From Microbacterium sp. SS28 (GTDB taxonomy: Bacteria > Actinomycetota > Actinomycetes > Actinomycetales > Microbacteriaceae), in the NCBI RefSeq assembly GCF_022761035.1, contig NZ_JAKWJP010000002.1, forward strand, positions 558,001-622,000: a stretch of DNA of 64,000 bases, in the 5' to 3' direction. Below, piece after piece: positions 17,801-24,648 of the stretch. Below the pieces are notes generated by a model. The model was not told where the DNA came from, made no database searches, and saw only the letters and a list, made by a program, of their open reading frames with translations. Each line of letters opens with the position of its first letter. Positions within the stretch are counted from its first letter, which is position 1. The position numbers and the translations under genes were made by a program.

Positions 17801-18954
17801 CACACCTCCTCGACGAAGGCGCGGTCGGCGGGGCTGAAGACGGCGCGCTGGCCGGGCAGCCCTGGTCCCATGTAGCCCATCTCGCGGCCGCCCATGGCGT
17901 TGGGCTGACCCGTGAGGGAGAAGGGACCGCTGCCCGGACGGCAGATCGCGCCCGTCGCGAGATGCAGGTTGCAGATCGCATTGGTGTGCCACGTGCCCTG
18001 CGTGGACTGGTTGAGCCCCATCGTCCACAGCGTCATCCACTCGCCGGCCTCGGCGATCCAACGGGCCGCCGTGCGGATGTCGTCCTCGGGCAGCCCCGTG
18101 ACCTCCGCGACGCGCGCGGGCGGGTACTCGGCGAGGAACTCGCGCATGCCCTCCCATCCGTCGGTGTGCGCCGCGATGAACTCCTCGTCGATCGCGCCGT
18201 CTTCGACGAGCAGATGCAGGATGCCGTTGAGCAGCGCGAGGTCCGTGCCGGGCGCGATCGGCAGGTAGAGATCGGCGCGGTCGGCGGTGGCCGTGCGCCG
18301 CGGATCGACGACGATGAGCTTCGCGCCCTGCTTGAGCCGGTCGGCCATGCGCAGGAAGAGGATCGGGTGGCAGTCGGCCATGTTCGAGCCGATGACGAAG
18401 AACAGATCGGCGCGGTCGAGGTCTTCGTACGAGCCGGGAGGACCGTCCGCGCCGAGCGACTGCTTGTAGCCGGTCCCCGCCGAGGCCATGCAGAGCCGCG
18501 AGTTCGACTCGATGTGGAGGCCCCGCAGGTAGCCCTTCACGAGCTTGTTCGAGAGGTACTGGGCCTCGATCGACATCTGCCCCGAGACGTACACCGCCAC
18601 GGCGTCGGGTCCGTTCTCGTCGACGATCGCGCGCAGGCGGGCGCCCGCCTCGGCGATCGCGGTGTCGAGCGGTGCGGGAACGGCCGTCTCGCCGCGCGCG
18701 GGGCGGATGAACGCCGTCGACATGCGCCCGGGGGCGTGCATGAGGTCGACGTGCGTCGCGCCCTTCGTGCACAGGCGGCCCGCGTTGGCGGGGTGGAGCC
18801 GGTCGCCGACGGTCTTCGAGACGCGCGTGCCGTCCGGCCCGTCGGCGGTCGAGACCGCGATGCCGCAGCCCACTCCGCAGTACGAGCACACGGCACGCAG
18901 GTCGGTGGCGGGCGCGTCGGGTCGCGTCACAGCCGGATCCGCGAGGAGGCTCAT
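14833..18954 (-). CDS. Assimilatory nitrate reductase fused to an NADPH-dependent flavin reductase module
   Basis: The 1373-residue protein should reduce nitrate to nitrite with NADPH in one chain. Residues about 20-80 bind a [4Fe-4S] cluster (CSYCGVGCGIAV then RLCTKG). Residues about 80-560 are the molybdopterin oxidoreductase domain, and about 580-720 the MGD-binding domain (EGDEVEISSRRGRVVLPAVV). After a linker rich in Ala and Pro comes a flavodoxin domain (841-985; VLWGSQTGNAEDL, VVTSTFGDGGPP). The FAD domain (about 1000-1215; RQYSISSSP at 1160) and NADPH domain (GPGTGIAPFRGF at 1233 to the end) follow and resemble CysJ. Reading is continuous across the junction. Similar fusions are known in actinobacteria. 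The ATG at 18954 lies 6 nt after a GATCAT box. Confidence 0.92.
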   Translation of the reverse strand: MSLLADPAVTRPDAPATDLRAVCSYCGVGCGIAVSTADGPDGTRVSKTVGDRLHPANAGRLCTKGATHVDLMHAPGRMSTAFIRPARGETAVPAPLDTAIAEAGARLRAIVDENGPDAVAVYVSGQMSIEAQYLSNKLVKGYLRGLHIESNSRLCMASAGTGYKQSLGADGPPGSYEDLDRADLFFVIGSNMADCHPILFLRMADRLKQGAKLIVVDPRRTATADRADLYLPIAPGTDLALLNGILHLLVEDGAIDEEFIAAHTDGWEGMREFLAEYPPARVAEVTGLPEDDIRTAARWIAEAGEWMTLWTMGLNQSTQGTWHTNAICNLHLATGAICRPGSGPFSLTGQPNAMGGREMGYMGPGLPGQRAVFSPADRAFVEEVWGLEPGAIRAEAGTGTVDMYRSMAAGEIKAAWIICTNPVASVANRRNVIAGLEAAELVIAQDVFTDTATNAYADILLPATLWVEAEGVMVNSDRTMTLVPQATEAPGDALPDWLTICRVAQAMGYEEGFSFESSEEVFDEIRRFWNPQTGWDIRGVSYDRLRVGPVQWPAPPGDAEDRHPIRYVNDGVSQSLHREVDGATPRLAFATPSRRAQFFARPHLGPHELPDDDYPWILNTGRLQHQWHTMTKTGKVGKLVKLNPKPFVEIHPLDAEAQGIAEGDEVEISSRRGRVVLPAVVTDRVQPGGCFAPFHWNDEQGEYLTVNAVTSDAVDQASLQPEFKFAAVALRRVGPASRVEEDTESGMPQPAAVRGVLAQAGLDGSPTPALSETEGAYVSGFLSALETAPVATGTVPLLPAAAPLRELQRAWFDGILAGLYSRTALAAPGAATSTGGDAAQAEVTVLWGSQTGNAEDLAAVSVATLTARGIPARAVNMIDMSVAELAAVRRLLVVTSTFGDGGPPDNAADLWDRLNGDDVPALDGLDYAVFAIGDPSYDDFCGHGRGIDTRLGDLGGTALLPRVDCEPDYAEPAAAWLEQIIAKLDASAEPVALPAAPATRRLFTRTNPVRAELVTNTLLSGAGSAKEVRQFGFDLSHAGVTYEAGDSLGVVAVNSPVVVAEWLDATGLAPRTVIELEGEERFLDDALEAHLDITKVSSDLLTFVAERSADSRLAGLLRRENKAKLEQYLWSMQAVDVLREFPVRADADEWVSVLKRLQPRQYSISSSPKTSPREVQLTVSVVRFETETGLRRGGVCSTFLADAGAESPAPVYLQKSSHFRPPTASDAPMIMVGPGTGIAPFRGFLHDRRADGHTGRNWLFFGEQHEETDFYYRDELTAMHEDGFLTRLDVAFSRDQRQKIYVQDRMLEHGVELWRWLQDGAHFYVCGDASRMAQDVDDTLTTIARRHGGLSEEDAVEFKKSLVAQKRYVRDVY

Positions 18955-18959
18955 GCTCC

Positions 18960-19014
18960 GATGATCCCGGACGCATGTTCCGCGACTGGTCCTGGCGTGT
19001 TACCGCTCGATCAC
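18960..19014 (-). promoter_or_regulatory. Nitrate reductase promoter with GlnR-like spaced elements
   Basis: On the minus strand the order is GTGAT (19014-19010), 6 nt, GTAAC (19003-18999), 18 nt, GAACA (18980-18976), then GATCAT (18966-18961). The first three elements keep the spacing seen at nirB and narK; the third differs by one base shift. GATCAT lies 6 nt before the ATG, so a leaderless mRNA is likely. GlnR control is inferred from the element shape and from gene function. Confidence 0.55.
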
Positions 19015-19060
19015 AGCAGACTCACGCTCTCCTGGGAGGAGGTGTGAGCGGCGGGGCGGG

Positions 19061-19705
19061 TCAGTCGCCTTCGACGGGCTCCGTCGGCGCGTCATCCGAT
19101 CCGGGCAGCTCTTCGAAGAGCCCCGCGGGCGGCGTCACGACGACGCGGCCGGCGGCGATGTCGACCTCGGGCACGATCGCCTTGACGAACGGCACGAGCA
19201 CCTCGGTGTCATCGGCGGGAGTCCGCACGATGAGCAGGTCCTGCGCGGGGAAGTGATCGACGCGGATGACGCGTCCCACGACCTCGCCGTCGCGGACGAC
19301 GTCGAGGCCCACGAGCTGGTGGTCGTACCAGGCGTCGTCCTCGTCGGACACGGCCGCGGCATCCTGATCGATCCAGAGGATCGCGCGGATCAGGCCCTCG
19401 GCGGCATCCCGGTCATCGACGCCCTCGAAGAAGGCGACGGGGTGGCTGTTCATCCAGCGGAACTCGCGGACGGTCAGCGGCTTGCCGTGCCAGGGCGAGG
19501 CCTCGGGCACCTGCAGGGTGAACGTCGCCCCGGGCACGAAGCGGCCCTCGGGGTCGTCGGTGTACAGCTCGAGCTTGATTGCGCCCTTGAGCCCGTGCGC
19601 CTTCACGAGGCGGCCGACGCGCAGCTGCGCCTTGGCGGCCTTCGAAGCGCGCGTCGTGTCGTTCGCCGTCTCCTCCGCGGAGTCCGGCGTCACGTCGTCG
19701 GACAC
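19061..19705 (-). CDS. rimM: Ribosome maturation factor RimM
   Basis: RimM binds S19 and helps 30S assembly. The 214 residues show the RimM N-terminal domain (LRVGRLVKAHGLKGAIKLEL, then FRWMNSHPVAFFEGVDDRDAAE) and a PRC barrel (DDAWYDHQLVGLDVVRDGE; VLVPFVKAIVPEVDI). An acidic extension of about 25 residues precedes the domain. The GTG start at 19705 lies 1 nt after the KH-protein stop. trmD, the usual next gene, is missing here and is found 6 kb away. Confidence 0.93.
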   Translation of the reverse strand: MSDDVTPDSAEETANDTTRASKAAKAQLRVGRLVKAHGLKGAIKLELYTDDPEGRFVPGATFTLQVPEASPWHGKPLTVREFRWMNSHPVAFFEGVDDRDAAEGLIRAILWIDQDAAAVSDEDDAWYDHQLVGLDVVRDGEVVGRVIRVDHFPAQDLLIVRTPADDTEVLVPFVKAIVPEVDIAAGRVVVTPPAGLFEELPGSDDAPTEPVEGD

Positions 19706-19706
19706 G

Positions 19707-19937
19707 TCAGTCGTCCGCGACGTCGACGCGCACGCGGCGGCCGTCGGCGAGCGCGGAGATGAGCGTGCGCAGGGCCTTGGCCGTGCGTCCGCCGCGCCCG
19801 ATCACGCGACCACGGTCGTCGGGGTGCACGTGCACCTCGAGGACGTCACCGCGAGGCGACGTGGAAGAGTGGATGCGGACGTCGTCCGGGTGATCGACGA
19901 TCCCCTTGACGACGTGCTCGAGCGCGGCGGCCAGCAC
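19707..19937 (-). CDS. khpA: KH-domain RNA-binding protein (KhpA type)
   Basis: This small cytoplasmic protein (76 residues) has one KH domain with the RNA-contact loop DDRGRVIGRGGRTAKALRT. The conserved N-terminus LAAALEHVVKGIVDHPDDV is typical of the family that sits between rpsP and rimM. It probably chaperones RNA during ribosome assembly or controls translation, as studied for KhpA in Gram-positive bacteria. Start is the GTG at 19937, 4 nt after the rpsP stop. Confidence 0.9.
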   Translation of the reverse strand: MLAAALEHVVKGIVDHPDDVRIHSSTSPRGDVLEVHVHPDDRGRVIGRGGRTAKALRTLISALADGRRVRVDVADD

Positions 19938-19941
19938 GGAA

Positions 19942-20367
19942 TTACTCGGCGTCTTCGGCCGGAGCGGCCTCGGCCTCGTCAGCCGAAGCCTCGGCGACGG
20001 GCTCTTCGGCCTTCTTCTCGGCCTTGGGCTTGACGACCGACTTCTTGGCGGCGTCGACCTCGAAGTCGACCTTGGTCTCCTTCGTGCGAACGGTCGAGAC
20101 GGCGTCGGCGTCGCCCTGGAACTTGCCCCAGTCGCCCGTGAGCTTGAGGATGGCGGCGACCTGCTCGGTCGGCTGCGCGCCGACGCTCAGCCAGTACTGC
20201 GCACGCTCGGAGTCGACCTCGATGAACGAGGGCTCCTCGGTGGGGTGGTACTTGCCGATCTCCTCGATGACACGACCATCGCGCTTGGTGCGCGAGTCGG
20301 CGACGACGATGCGGTAGTACGGCGCGCGGATCTTGCCCAGGCGCTTGAGACGAATCTTGACAGCCAC
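19942..20367 (-). CDS. rpsP: 30S ribosomal protein S16
   Basis: S16 has 141 residues, starting [20 protein letters not shown] and with [16 protein letters not shown] and [20 protein letters not shown], the family signatures. The last 40 residues form an Ala/Glu/Lys-rich tail longer than in E. coli, as in many actinobacteria. Start is the GTG at 20367 with CAGGAG 5 nt upstream. A GATAAT -10 box lies on the minus strand at 20498-20493, giving a leader of about 120 nt. This is the first gene of the rpsP-khpA-rimM operon. Confidence 0.95.
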   Translation of the reverse strand: MAVKIRLKRLGKIRAPYYRIVVADSRTKRDGRVIEEIGKYHPTEEPSFIEVDSERAQYWLSVGAQPTEQVAAILKLTGDWGKFQGDADAVSTVRTKETKVDFEVDAAKKSVVKPKAEKKAEEPVAEASADEAEAAPAEDAE

Positions 20368-20609
20368 GATTCTCCTGAATGTGTGGGAAGTGAACGAACC
20401 GGTCGCCTGGAGCGTGGGGTGCACACCCGGCGGAAGCTCAAAGAGTGGACCTCGCCTCTGGATAGAGGGTCGAGAAGCTGGTCCGACCCACAATTATCCC
20501 ATACCGCGGGCGGCACCGCGAACACCGCCGCCCCGGGCGCATTGCGTCGTGCGGCGGCAACCGGCCCGGCAGAGGTCGGCGCCCCGCCCCTGCGTGCCAC
20601 AATGTGCGG

Positions 20610-21770
20610 ATGACGGTGCCTTTCGCGACATCCGCCCGCTCGACGGTCGGTCTCGAGTGGGAGCTCATGCTCGCCGACGGCGAGACGGGCGATCTGGTGG
20701 GTCGCGCTCCCGAGATCCTCCCCACGCTCGAGGAGCGGACGGCGCTCGAGCGCTACACCGTCACGGGCGAGCTCCTGACGAACACCGTCGAGGTCACGAG
20801 CGGCATAGGCGACACCGTCGAGGCCGCGGTGGAAGACATCGCGGATGCGATCGCCGCGGTGCGCGAGGTGTCCAACCCCCTCGGGATCGAGCTGCTCTGC
20901 GCGGGGAGCCACCCGTTCGCGCAGTGGTACGACCAGCAGGTCACCGACAAGACGAGGTACCACACGCTCATCGAGCGCACGCAGTGGTGGGGTCGCAACA
21001 TGATGATCTGGGGCATCCACGTGCACGTGGGTGTCGACAACGTCGACAAGGTCTTCCCGATCATCCACGCCCTGTCGGCGTACCTCCCGCACCTGCAGGC
21101 GCTGTCCGCTTCCTCCCCTTTCTGGGCCGGTGAGCGGACCGGCTACGCCTCTAACCGCGCCCTCGTCTTCCAGCAGCTGCCGACGGCGGGCCTGCCCTGG
21201 CCGCTGCGCGACTGGTCGGAGTTCGAGCAGTACCTCGACGGCATGGTCCGCACGGGCGTCATGGCCGACGCGACCGAGGTGCGGTGGGACATCCGCCCCG
21301 CTCCCCGCTGGGGCACGATCGAGGTCCGCGCGTGCGACGGCATGTCGACGCTGCCCGAGCTCGCCGCCGTCGCGGCGCTCGTCCAGGTGCTCATCGAGCA
21401 CTTCTCCCGCGAGCTCGACGAAGGTCGCGAGCTCCCCGTCCTGCCGCCGTGGTTCGTCCGCGAGAACAAGTGGCGCGCCGCCCGCTACGGCCTCGACGCG
21501 CGCATCATCGTCGACGCCGAGGGCAAGCAGGAGCCCGTCCGCCAGCACCTGCGCGAGACGATGGAGCAGCTCGTCGACATCGCGGTCGAGCTCAAGTGCG
21601 CGCGCGAGTTCGCGGGCCTCGAGACGACGCTCACGCAGGGCGCCTCGTACGCCCGGCAGCTCGTCGTGGCGGATGCCGCGGACGGCGACCTGCGCGAAGT
21701 CGTGCACCACCTCATCCGCGAGTTCCGGGCGGGCCCGACGCTGCGCGAGCACCTCGCCCAGCTCGGCTGA
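20610..21770 (+). CDS. Carboxylate-amine ligase of the glutamate-cysteine ligase 2 (YbdK) family
   Basis: The 386 residues match the GCS2 family: VGLEWELMLADGETGDL near the N-terminus, then LCAGSHPFAQWYDQ, WWGRNMMIWGIHVHVGVDN, FWAGERTGYASNRAL and WDIRPAPRWGTIEVRACDG. Family members join glutamate and cysteine weakly, and their true substrate is often unknown. Actinobacteria of this type normally use mycothiol rather than glutathione, so the role is uncertain. The ATG at 20610 lies 6 nt after a CACAAT box (20598-20603), suggesting a leaderless mRNA. It is divergent from rpsP, and the 242-nt gap between holds only the two promoters. Confidence 0.85.
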   Translation: MTVPFATSARSTVGLEWELMLADGETGDLVGRAPEILPTLEERTALERYTVTGELLTNTVEVTSGIGDTVEAAVEDIADAIAAVREVSNPLGIELLCAGSHPFAQWYDQQVTDKTRYHTLIERTQWWGRNMMIWGIHVHVGVDNVDKVFPIIHALSAYLPHLQALSASSPFWAGERTGYASNRALVFQQLPTAGLPWPLRDWSEFEQYLDGMVRTGVMADATEVRWDIRPAPRWGTIEVRACDGMSTLPELAAVAALVQVLIEHFSRELDEGRELPVLPPWFVRENKWRAARYGLDARIIVDAEGKQEPVRQHLRETMEQLVDIAVELKCAREFAGLETTLTQGASYARQLVVADAADGDLREVVHHLIREFRAGPTLREHLAQLG

Positions 21771-21817
21771 CCTCCCTCTCGCGTGGCTGCGCCATTCCCG
21801 CCCGGCGCGCATGGTCG

Positions 21818-21886
21818 GATCAGGTGATCTCACGGGGACAGGCCTGTGCGGCGCCAAATCTCCTGCCCCGGTGAGATCACCTGATC
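21818..21886. repeat. 69-nt hairpin repeat, left copy
   Basis: Arms of 25 nt (21818-21842 and 21862-21886) start with GATCAGGTGATCTCAC and enclose a 19-nt loop. The arms match at 23 of 25 positions by eye. The same 25-19-25 design, with identical first 11 bases, recurs at 22877-22945 on the other side of the DUF559 gene. It lies 47 nt after the previous stop. It may act as a terminator, but pairing with the second copy suggests a mobile or nuclease-linked repeat. The rest of 21771-22010 shows nothing clear. Confidence 0.85.
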
Positions 21887-22010
21887 CCGCGACCGCGGCG
21901 AGGAGGGATGACTCACCGCCCACTCCTCCCCCGAGACCCCTCGCCCCGCCGCAGCCCACAGGCTTGCGCGTTCGCATCCCGCCACTCCCGAGCTCCGCGA
22001 ACCTTGCACG

Positions 22011-22886
22011 ATGGCAACGAACCGCTGGTCACAACCTCGCACCCGGATGCCCGTCACGACGTGGATCGATCAGCGGGACGGCGTCGCGCACTCGTCGCAG
22101 CTCCTCATCGCCGGGTACACGTATCGCGAGATCGCTGATGCTGTCGCCGCGACGGATCTGCGCCGGGTGCGCCGCTCCTGGCTCGTCCGACCCGACGCAG
22201 ACGCGCGGCGGGTGAAGGCAGCAGAGGTCGGAGGGCGAGCCACCTGCATGAGCGCGGCCGGTCTGCAGGGACTCTGGGTTCCCGAACACACCGGCACTCA
22301 CGTGGCCGTGCAGGCGACGGCATCCCGTAACGCCGCGAAGGGGATTCACCTGCACTGGGCGTCCGGGCCTGCCCCCGTCACGCGCACGATCGTGGAGGAA
22401 CCCATCATCAACGTGCTCTTCCATGTTGCGCGTTGCGCCCCTCCACATGATGCCCTCGCGGTGTGGGAATCTGCGATTCGCAAGGGAAAGGCTCACACCG
22501 AGACGCTCCGACGCGTCGCCTGGCGGAGCACCGCGGCTGCGCGATTCGCTCAGGTCGCCGGCGAGCTCTCCGATTCGGGGCTCGAGACACGGTTCGTCCG
22601 CGGCATGCGAGAGGTCGGAGTCATGGTGCGGCAGCAGGTGACCATCGACGGGCACCCCCTCGATGGCCTCATCGGCGAAGCGCTGCTCGTCCAGCTCGAC
22701 GGCTTCGAGTTCCACTCCTCGGCCGCGGACAGGCGCCGCGACATCGAGGCGGACGCCCGGCTCGCGCTCCGTGGCTTCACCGTCTTGCGCTTCGACTACT
22801 TCCAGATCTTCTTCGACTGGGACTACGTCGCCGAGACCGTGCTGACGGCGATCGCCCAAGGTCTCCACCGTCACCGGATCAGGTGA
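22011..22886 (+). CDS. DUF559 (Vsr-like) nuclease-fold protein with an AbiEi-like N-terminal domain
   Basis: The N-terminal part (to about residue 85) looks like the winged-helix domain of AbiEi-type proteins (GVAHSSQLLIAGYTYREIADAV). The C-terminal part (about 185-285) looks like DUF559, a PD-(D/E)XK-type fold (SGLETRFVRGMREVGV; LLVQLDGFEFHS; ADRRRDIEADARLALRG; FTVLRFDYFQIFFDWD). The usual Glu of the ExDG motif is Gln here (QLDG), so activity is not certain. Codon use is relaxed compared with neighbours (GGA, CGA, ATT, CGT, GTT), a sign of transfer. The stop codon and last residues (HRIR) lie inside the right hairpin repeat. An alternative start is ATG 22047; neither start has a clear ribosome binding site. 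Function unknown. Confidence 0.75.
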   Translation: MATNRWSQPRTRMPVTTWIDQRDGVAHSSQLLIAGYTYREIADAVAATDLRRVRRSWLVRPDADARRVKAAEVGGRATCMSAAGLQGLWVPEHTGTHVAVQATASRNAAKGIHLHWASGPAPVTRTIVEEPIINVLFHVARCAPPHDALAVWESAIRKGKAHTETLRRVAWRSTAAARFAQVAGELSDSGLETRFVRGMREVGVMVRQQVTIDGHPLDGLIGEALLVQLDGFEFHSSAADRRRDIEADARLALRGFTVLRFDYFQIFFDWDYVAETVLTAIAQGLHRHRIR

Positions 22887-22945
22887 TCTCACCGCTGCAG
22901 GACGATCATCGGCCGCAAGACCTGCAACCGTCAAATCACCTGATC
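22877..22945. repeat. 69-nt hairpin repeat, right copy
   Basis: Arms of 25 nt (22877-22901 and 22921-22945) enclose a 19-nt loop. The left arm begins GATCAGGTGATCTCACC and the right arm ends AATCACCTGATC. About 20 of 25 arm positions pair. The DUF559 stop codon (TGA, 22884-22886) lies inside the left arm. The loop differs from that of the left copy. The position 3' of the gene and the equal architecture link the two copies. Confidence 0.85.
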
Positions 22946-22984
22946 TCGTCGCGATAAGAGCAGGGGCCGGATGCCCGGCCGGCG

Positions 22985-24559
22985 TCAGCCGTTGCCGAGG
23001 AGCTTCTGCAGCTGAGCCAGATCCTCGGCCGACGGGGCGCCGGTCTTCGCGGCGCCGCCGCCACCCAGGCCGAAGCCCGAGCCCGTAGGAGCCTCGATGG
23101 CCGCCTGCGACGCGACACCGGCGTTCTCGGCGGCGCGCTTGGCGGGGTTGCCCGAACGCGATCCGGCGCGCGACTTGACCTGCTTGCCGCGCTTGGCCGA
23201 GGCGCCCGGCCTGCTGCCGGGGATGGGACCCATGCCGGGGATGTTGGGCACACCGCCGCGAGCGACGGTCTTCATCATCTTGGCGGCCTGCTCGAAGCGG
23301 TTGACGAGCGCGTTGACGTCGGTGACGGTCATCCCCGAGCCGCGCGCGATGCGCAGGCGGCGCGAGCCGTTGAGCACCTTGGGGTTGCGACGCTCCCCCG
23401 GGGTCATCGACCGGATGATGGCCTCGGTGCGGTCGATCTCGCGCTCGTCGAAGTCGTCGAGCTGCTGCTTCATCTGGCCCATGCCCGGGAGCATCCCGAG
23501 CATCTTCTTCATCGAGCCCATCTTCTTCATCTGCTGAAGCTGGTCGAGGAAGTCCTCCAGCGTGAACTGGTCCTTCGCGAGCTTCTCGGCGACCTTCATC
23601 GCCTCTTCCTCGTCGAAGGCCTGCTGGGCCTGCTCGATGAGGGTCAGGATGTCGCCGAGGTCGAGGATGCGCTTGGCCATGCGGTCCGGGTGGAACGCCT
23701 CGAGGTCGTCGAGGCCCTCGCCGGTGGACGCGAAGATGATGGGCCGGCCCGTGACGGAGGCGACCGACAGGGCCGCGCCGCCGCGTGCGTCGCCGTCGAG
23801 CTTCGAGAGCACGACACCCGTGAAGTCGACGCCGTCCTGGAACGCCTTGGCCGTGTTGACGGCATCCTGACCGATCATCGCGTCGATGACGAACAGGACC
23901 TCGTCGGGGTTGGTCGCCTTGCGGATGTCGGACGCCTGCTTCATGAGCTCGGCGTCGACGCCGAGGCGGCCGGCGGTGTCGATGATGACGATGTCGTGCT
24001 GCTGGCGGCGGGCGAGCTCGACGCCGTCGCGTGCGACCTGGACGGGGTCGCCGACGCCGTTGCCGGGCTGCGGCGCGTAGACGGCGGCACCCGCCTGCCG
24101 TGCGACGACCTGCAGCTGGTTGACGGCGTTGGGTCGCTGGAGGTCGGCAGCGATCAGGAGCGGCGTGTGGCCGTCCTTCTCGAGCTGCTTGGCGAGCTTG
24201 CCCGCGAACGTCGTCTTTCCCGAGCCCTGCAGACCCGCGAGCATGATGACGGTCGGCGGGTTCTTCGCGAACTGCAGTCGTCGCTGCTCGCCGCCGAGGA
24301 TCGCGACGAGCTCCTCGTTGACGATCTGCACGACCTGCTGCGCGGGGTTGAGGGCGCGGTTGACCTCGTCGCCGAGCGCGCGCTCGCGCACCTTCGAGGT
24401 GAATTCCTTGACGACCTCGAGGGCCACATCCGCTTCGAGCAGGGCGCGGCGGATCTCGCGCACCGTCCCGTCGATGTCCGCGGGCGTGAGCTGGCCCTTC
24501 TTGCGGAGGTTGCGGAAGGTCTCGGTGAGCCGATCGCTGAGTGTGCCGAAAGTCGCCAT
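22985..24559 (-). CDS. ffh: Signal recognition particle protein Ffh (SRP54)
   Basis: Ffh binds signal sequences and 4.5S RNA and delivers ribosomes to FtsY at the membrane. The 524 residues contain the N domain, the G domain (MLAGLQGSGKTTFAGKLA, VIIDTAGRLGVDAELM, LSKLDGDARGGAALS) and a Met-rich M domain (QMKKMGSMKKMLGMLPGMGQM, then GSRRLRIARGSGMTVTDVNA). A Gly/Ala/Lys-rich tail follows. The ATG at 24559 is preceded by GGGGGATC. In the ancestral order ffh lies between ftsY and rpsP; here the nuclease, GCS2 and lipB-lipA genes are inserted around it. Confidence 0.96.
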   Translation of the reverse strand: MATFGTLSDRLTETFRNLRKKGQLTPADIDGTVREIRRALLEADVALEVVKEFTSKVRERALGDEVNRALNPAQQVVQIVNEELVAILGGEQRRLQFAKNPPTVIMLAGLQGSGKTTFAGKLAKQLEKDGHTPLLIAADLQRPNAVNQLQVVARQAGAAVYAPQPGNGVGDPVQVARDGVELARRQQHDIVIIDTAGRLGVDAELMKQASDIRKATNPDEVLFVIDAMIGQDAVNTAKAFQDGVDFTGVVLSKLDGDARGGAALSVASVTGRPIIFASTGEGLDDLEAFHPDRMAKRILDLGDILTLIEQAQQAFDEEEAMKVAEKLAKDQFTLEDFLDQLQQMKKMGSMKKMLGMLPGMGQMKQQLDDFDEREIDRTEAIIRSMTPGERRNPKVLNGSRRLRIARGSGMTVTDVNALVNRFEQAAKMMKTVARGGVPNIPGMGPIPGSRPGASAKRGKQVKSRAGSRSGNPAKRAAENAGVASQAAIEAPTGSGFGLGGGGAAKTGAPSAEDLAQLQKLLGNG

Positions 24560-24648
24560 GATCCCCCGATTCTACGGGAGCGGATGCGGGAGCCCGCCGT
24601 GAGCCGCAGACCCCCGCGCCGTCCCTCAGCCAGCGACCGGGGGGCGGG

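Noticed and set aside
14833..18954. Assembly error joining two genes in the nitrate reductase
   Set aside because: The frame is open throughout, the linker has normal codon use, and both modules are complete.
18951..19060. Additional small gene between the nitrate reductase and rimM
   Set aside because: No frame with a credible start and codon bias; the gap is explained by the nitrate reductase promoter.
22011..22886. IS element or transposase
   Set aside because: No DDE or HUH transposase motifs, and no target-site duplication visible outside the hairpins.
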